7,270 bases of DNA from Chitinophagaceae bacterium. Lineage in GTDB: Bacteria > Bacteroidota > Bacteroidia > Chitinophagales > Chitinophagaceae. A program made the translations under genes and the position numbers. Of the stretch, positions 6,789 through 7,270 are shown in pieces. Below the pieces are notes generated by a model. It was not told where the DNA came from and did no database searches. It worked only from the letters and a program-made list of their open reading frames with translations. Numbering within the stretch: position 1 is the stretch's first letter; every line of letters begins with the position of its first letter. The DNA lies in the NCBI GenBank assembly GCA_019747455.1, contig JAIEQT010000121.1:1-7270 (forward strand), read 5' to 3'.

Positions 6789-6897
6789 AACAATATTAAT
6801 GATAGATGACGACCCGTTGGTTTGCCTGATTGCAGAGAAAATAATACGCAAGTTCAACTTAATACTTCTTTTGACATTGTTGATATATTCTGTATGA
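6781..6897 (+). pseudogene. Truncated response regulator remnant (38 codons)
   Basis: The frame opens with MDRTILMIDDDPLVCLIA, then EKIIRKFN. This is the classic beta1-alpha1 start of a receiver domain, with the DDD acidic pocket. After about residue 26 the similarity stops: the rest reads LILLLTLLIYSV and a stop, with no phospho-acceptor Asp, switch Thr or Lys. A complete receiver needs about 120 residues, so most of the gene is missing. The start overlaps the preceding gene by 8 nt, and the stop overlaps the MFS ATG in ATGA. The arrangement suggests a third receiver of the same operon that lost its body by a deletion ending just before the transporter gene. A leader-like role in translating the transporter is possible but unsupported. 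Confidence 0.75.
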
Positions 6898-7270
6898 AAA
6901 GAATATTACCTATTATTATATTATCACAATTCTTTTGCACAACACTTTGGTTTGCGGGTAATACGGTGATTACAGAATTAGTTTCTAAGCTCAGACTTAC
7001 TCCATATTTTCTTGCCCATATTACCAGTGCTATTCAATTCGGATTTATTAGCGGAACATTGGTTTTTGCTTTGCTCACCATTTCAGATCGGTTGCGCCCT
7101 TCGCTCGTTTTTGGTATAAGTGCCTTTCTAGCAGGGATTTTTAATCTTGGTATAACATGGGATCATATAGGTGGTATGCAAATTTTATTATTTCGTTTTT
7201 TAACCGGCTTTTTTCTGGCCGGCATCTACCCAGTTGGTATGAAAATAGCGTCTGATCATTTTCAAGCAAC
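6894..7270 (+). CDS. MFS transporter, N-terminal part (runs off the right edge)
   Basis: The first 125 codons of a membrane transporter are visible. The segments 4-27, 40-63, 70-88 and 93-115 are hydrophobic and fit the first four of twelve helices of the major facilitator superfamily. SQFFCTTLWFAGN in helix 1, SDRLRPS in the loop between helices 2 and 3 (the position of MFS motif A) and FRFLTGFFLAGIYPVGMKIA in helix 4 are patterns I recall from MFS proteins of Bacteroidota. The substrate cannot be told from this part. The ATG at 6894 overlaps the stop of the receiver remnant by 4 nt. No Shine-Dalgarno sequence is visible. It could be co-transcribed with the receivers, or joined to them only by the deletion inferred upstream. 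The gene continues past the window. Confidence 0.88.
   Translation, partial: MKRILPIIILSQFFCTTLWFAGNTVITELVSKLRLTPYFLAHITSAIQFGFISGTLVFALLTISDRLRPSLVFGISAFLAGIFNLGITWDHIGGMQILLFRFLTGFFLAGIYPVGMKIASDHFQA

Noticed and set aside
818..6793. Minus-strand open frames of 60-103 codons at several places, including 4918-5229 and 6548-6793
   Set aside because: All but one lie inside well-conserved + strand domains, and the one at 5622-5864 starts within the receiver gene. Their sequences are low-complexity shadows with no family features.
6870..6893. TTGACA at 6871-6876 as a -35 element for the MFS gene
   Set aside because: It lies only 17 nt before the ATG, leaving no room for a -10 box and leader; this organism type also uses different promoter elements.

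Overview
The window is AT-rich, gene-dense and coded entirely on the + strand. It looks like a member of the Bacteroidota, perhaps a Chitinophagaceae- or Sphingobacteriaceae-like organism. The reasons are soluble multi-PAS histidine kinases with H-box and CA signatures I associate with that phylum, Rcp1-like single-domain receivers, a receiver-DHp protein with an SHxVRAPL box, and the near absence of Shine-Dalgarno sequences before starts. This placement is from recall of families, not a search.

Layout: (1) 3-3628, a large soluble PAS/GAF sensor histidine kinase that enters from the left edge and is split in two by a 2-nt frame change a few codons after its phospho-acceptor histidine. (2) 3646-4461, an alpha/beta hydrolase clearly of the RsbQ type, with its catalytic triad intact. 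(3) 4451-5560, a compact PAS histidine kinase that overlaps rsbQ by 11 nt and uses a TTG start. (4) A 134-nt gap. (5) 5695-6135, a stand-alone Rcp1-like receiver. (6) 6132-6788, a receiver fused to a histidine-kinase dimerisation (DHp) domain with no ATPase domain. (7) 6781-6897, the first ~26 residues of another receiver, cut off. (8) 6894-right edge, the start of an MFS transporter. Junctions 6/5, 7/6 and 8/7 all overlap, by 4, 8 and 4 nt.

Best reading of how they work together: in Bacillus, RsbQ is the hydrolase partner of RsbP, a PAS-PP2C phosphatase that feeds sigma-B. Here the RsbQ homologue is translationally coupled to a PAS histidine kinase whose PAS domain resembles the RsbP one. 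The hydrolase-PAS sensing module therefore appears to have been rewired from a partner-switching phosphatase to two-component phosphorylation. The likely downstream carriers are the two receiver proteins, neither of which has a DNA-binding domain, so the final output is not visible here.

Signs of decay or rearrangement flank the module: the frameshifted kinase on the left and the truncated receiver on the right. No RNA genes, CRISPR arrays, insertion sequences or convincing promoters were seen, and no gene-free stretch exceeds 300 bases.
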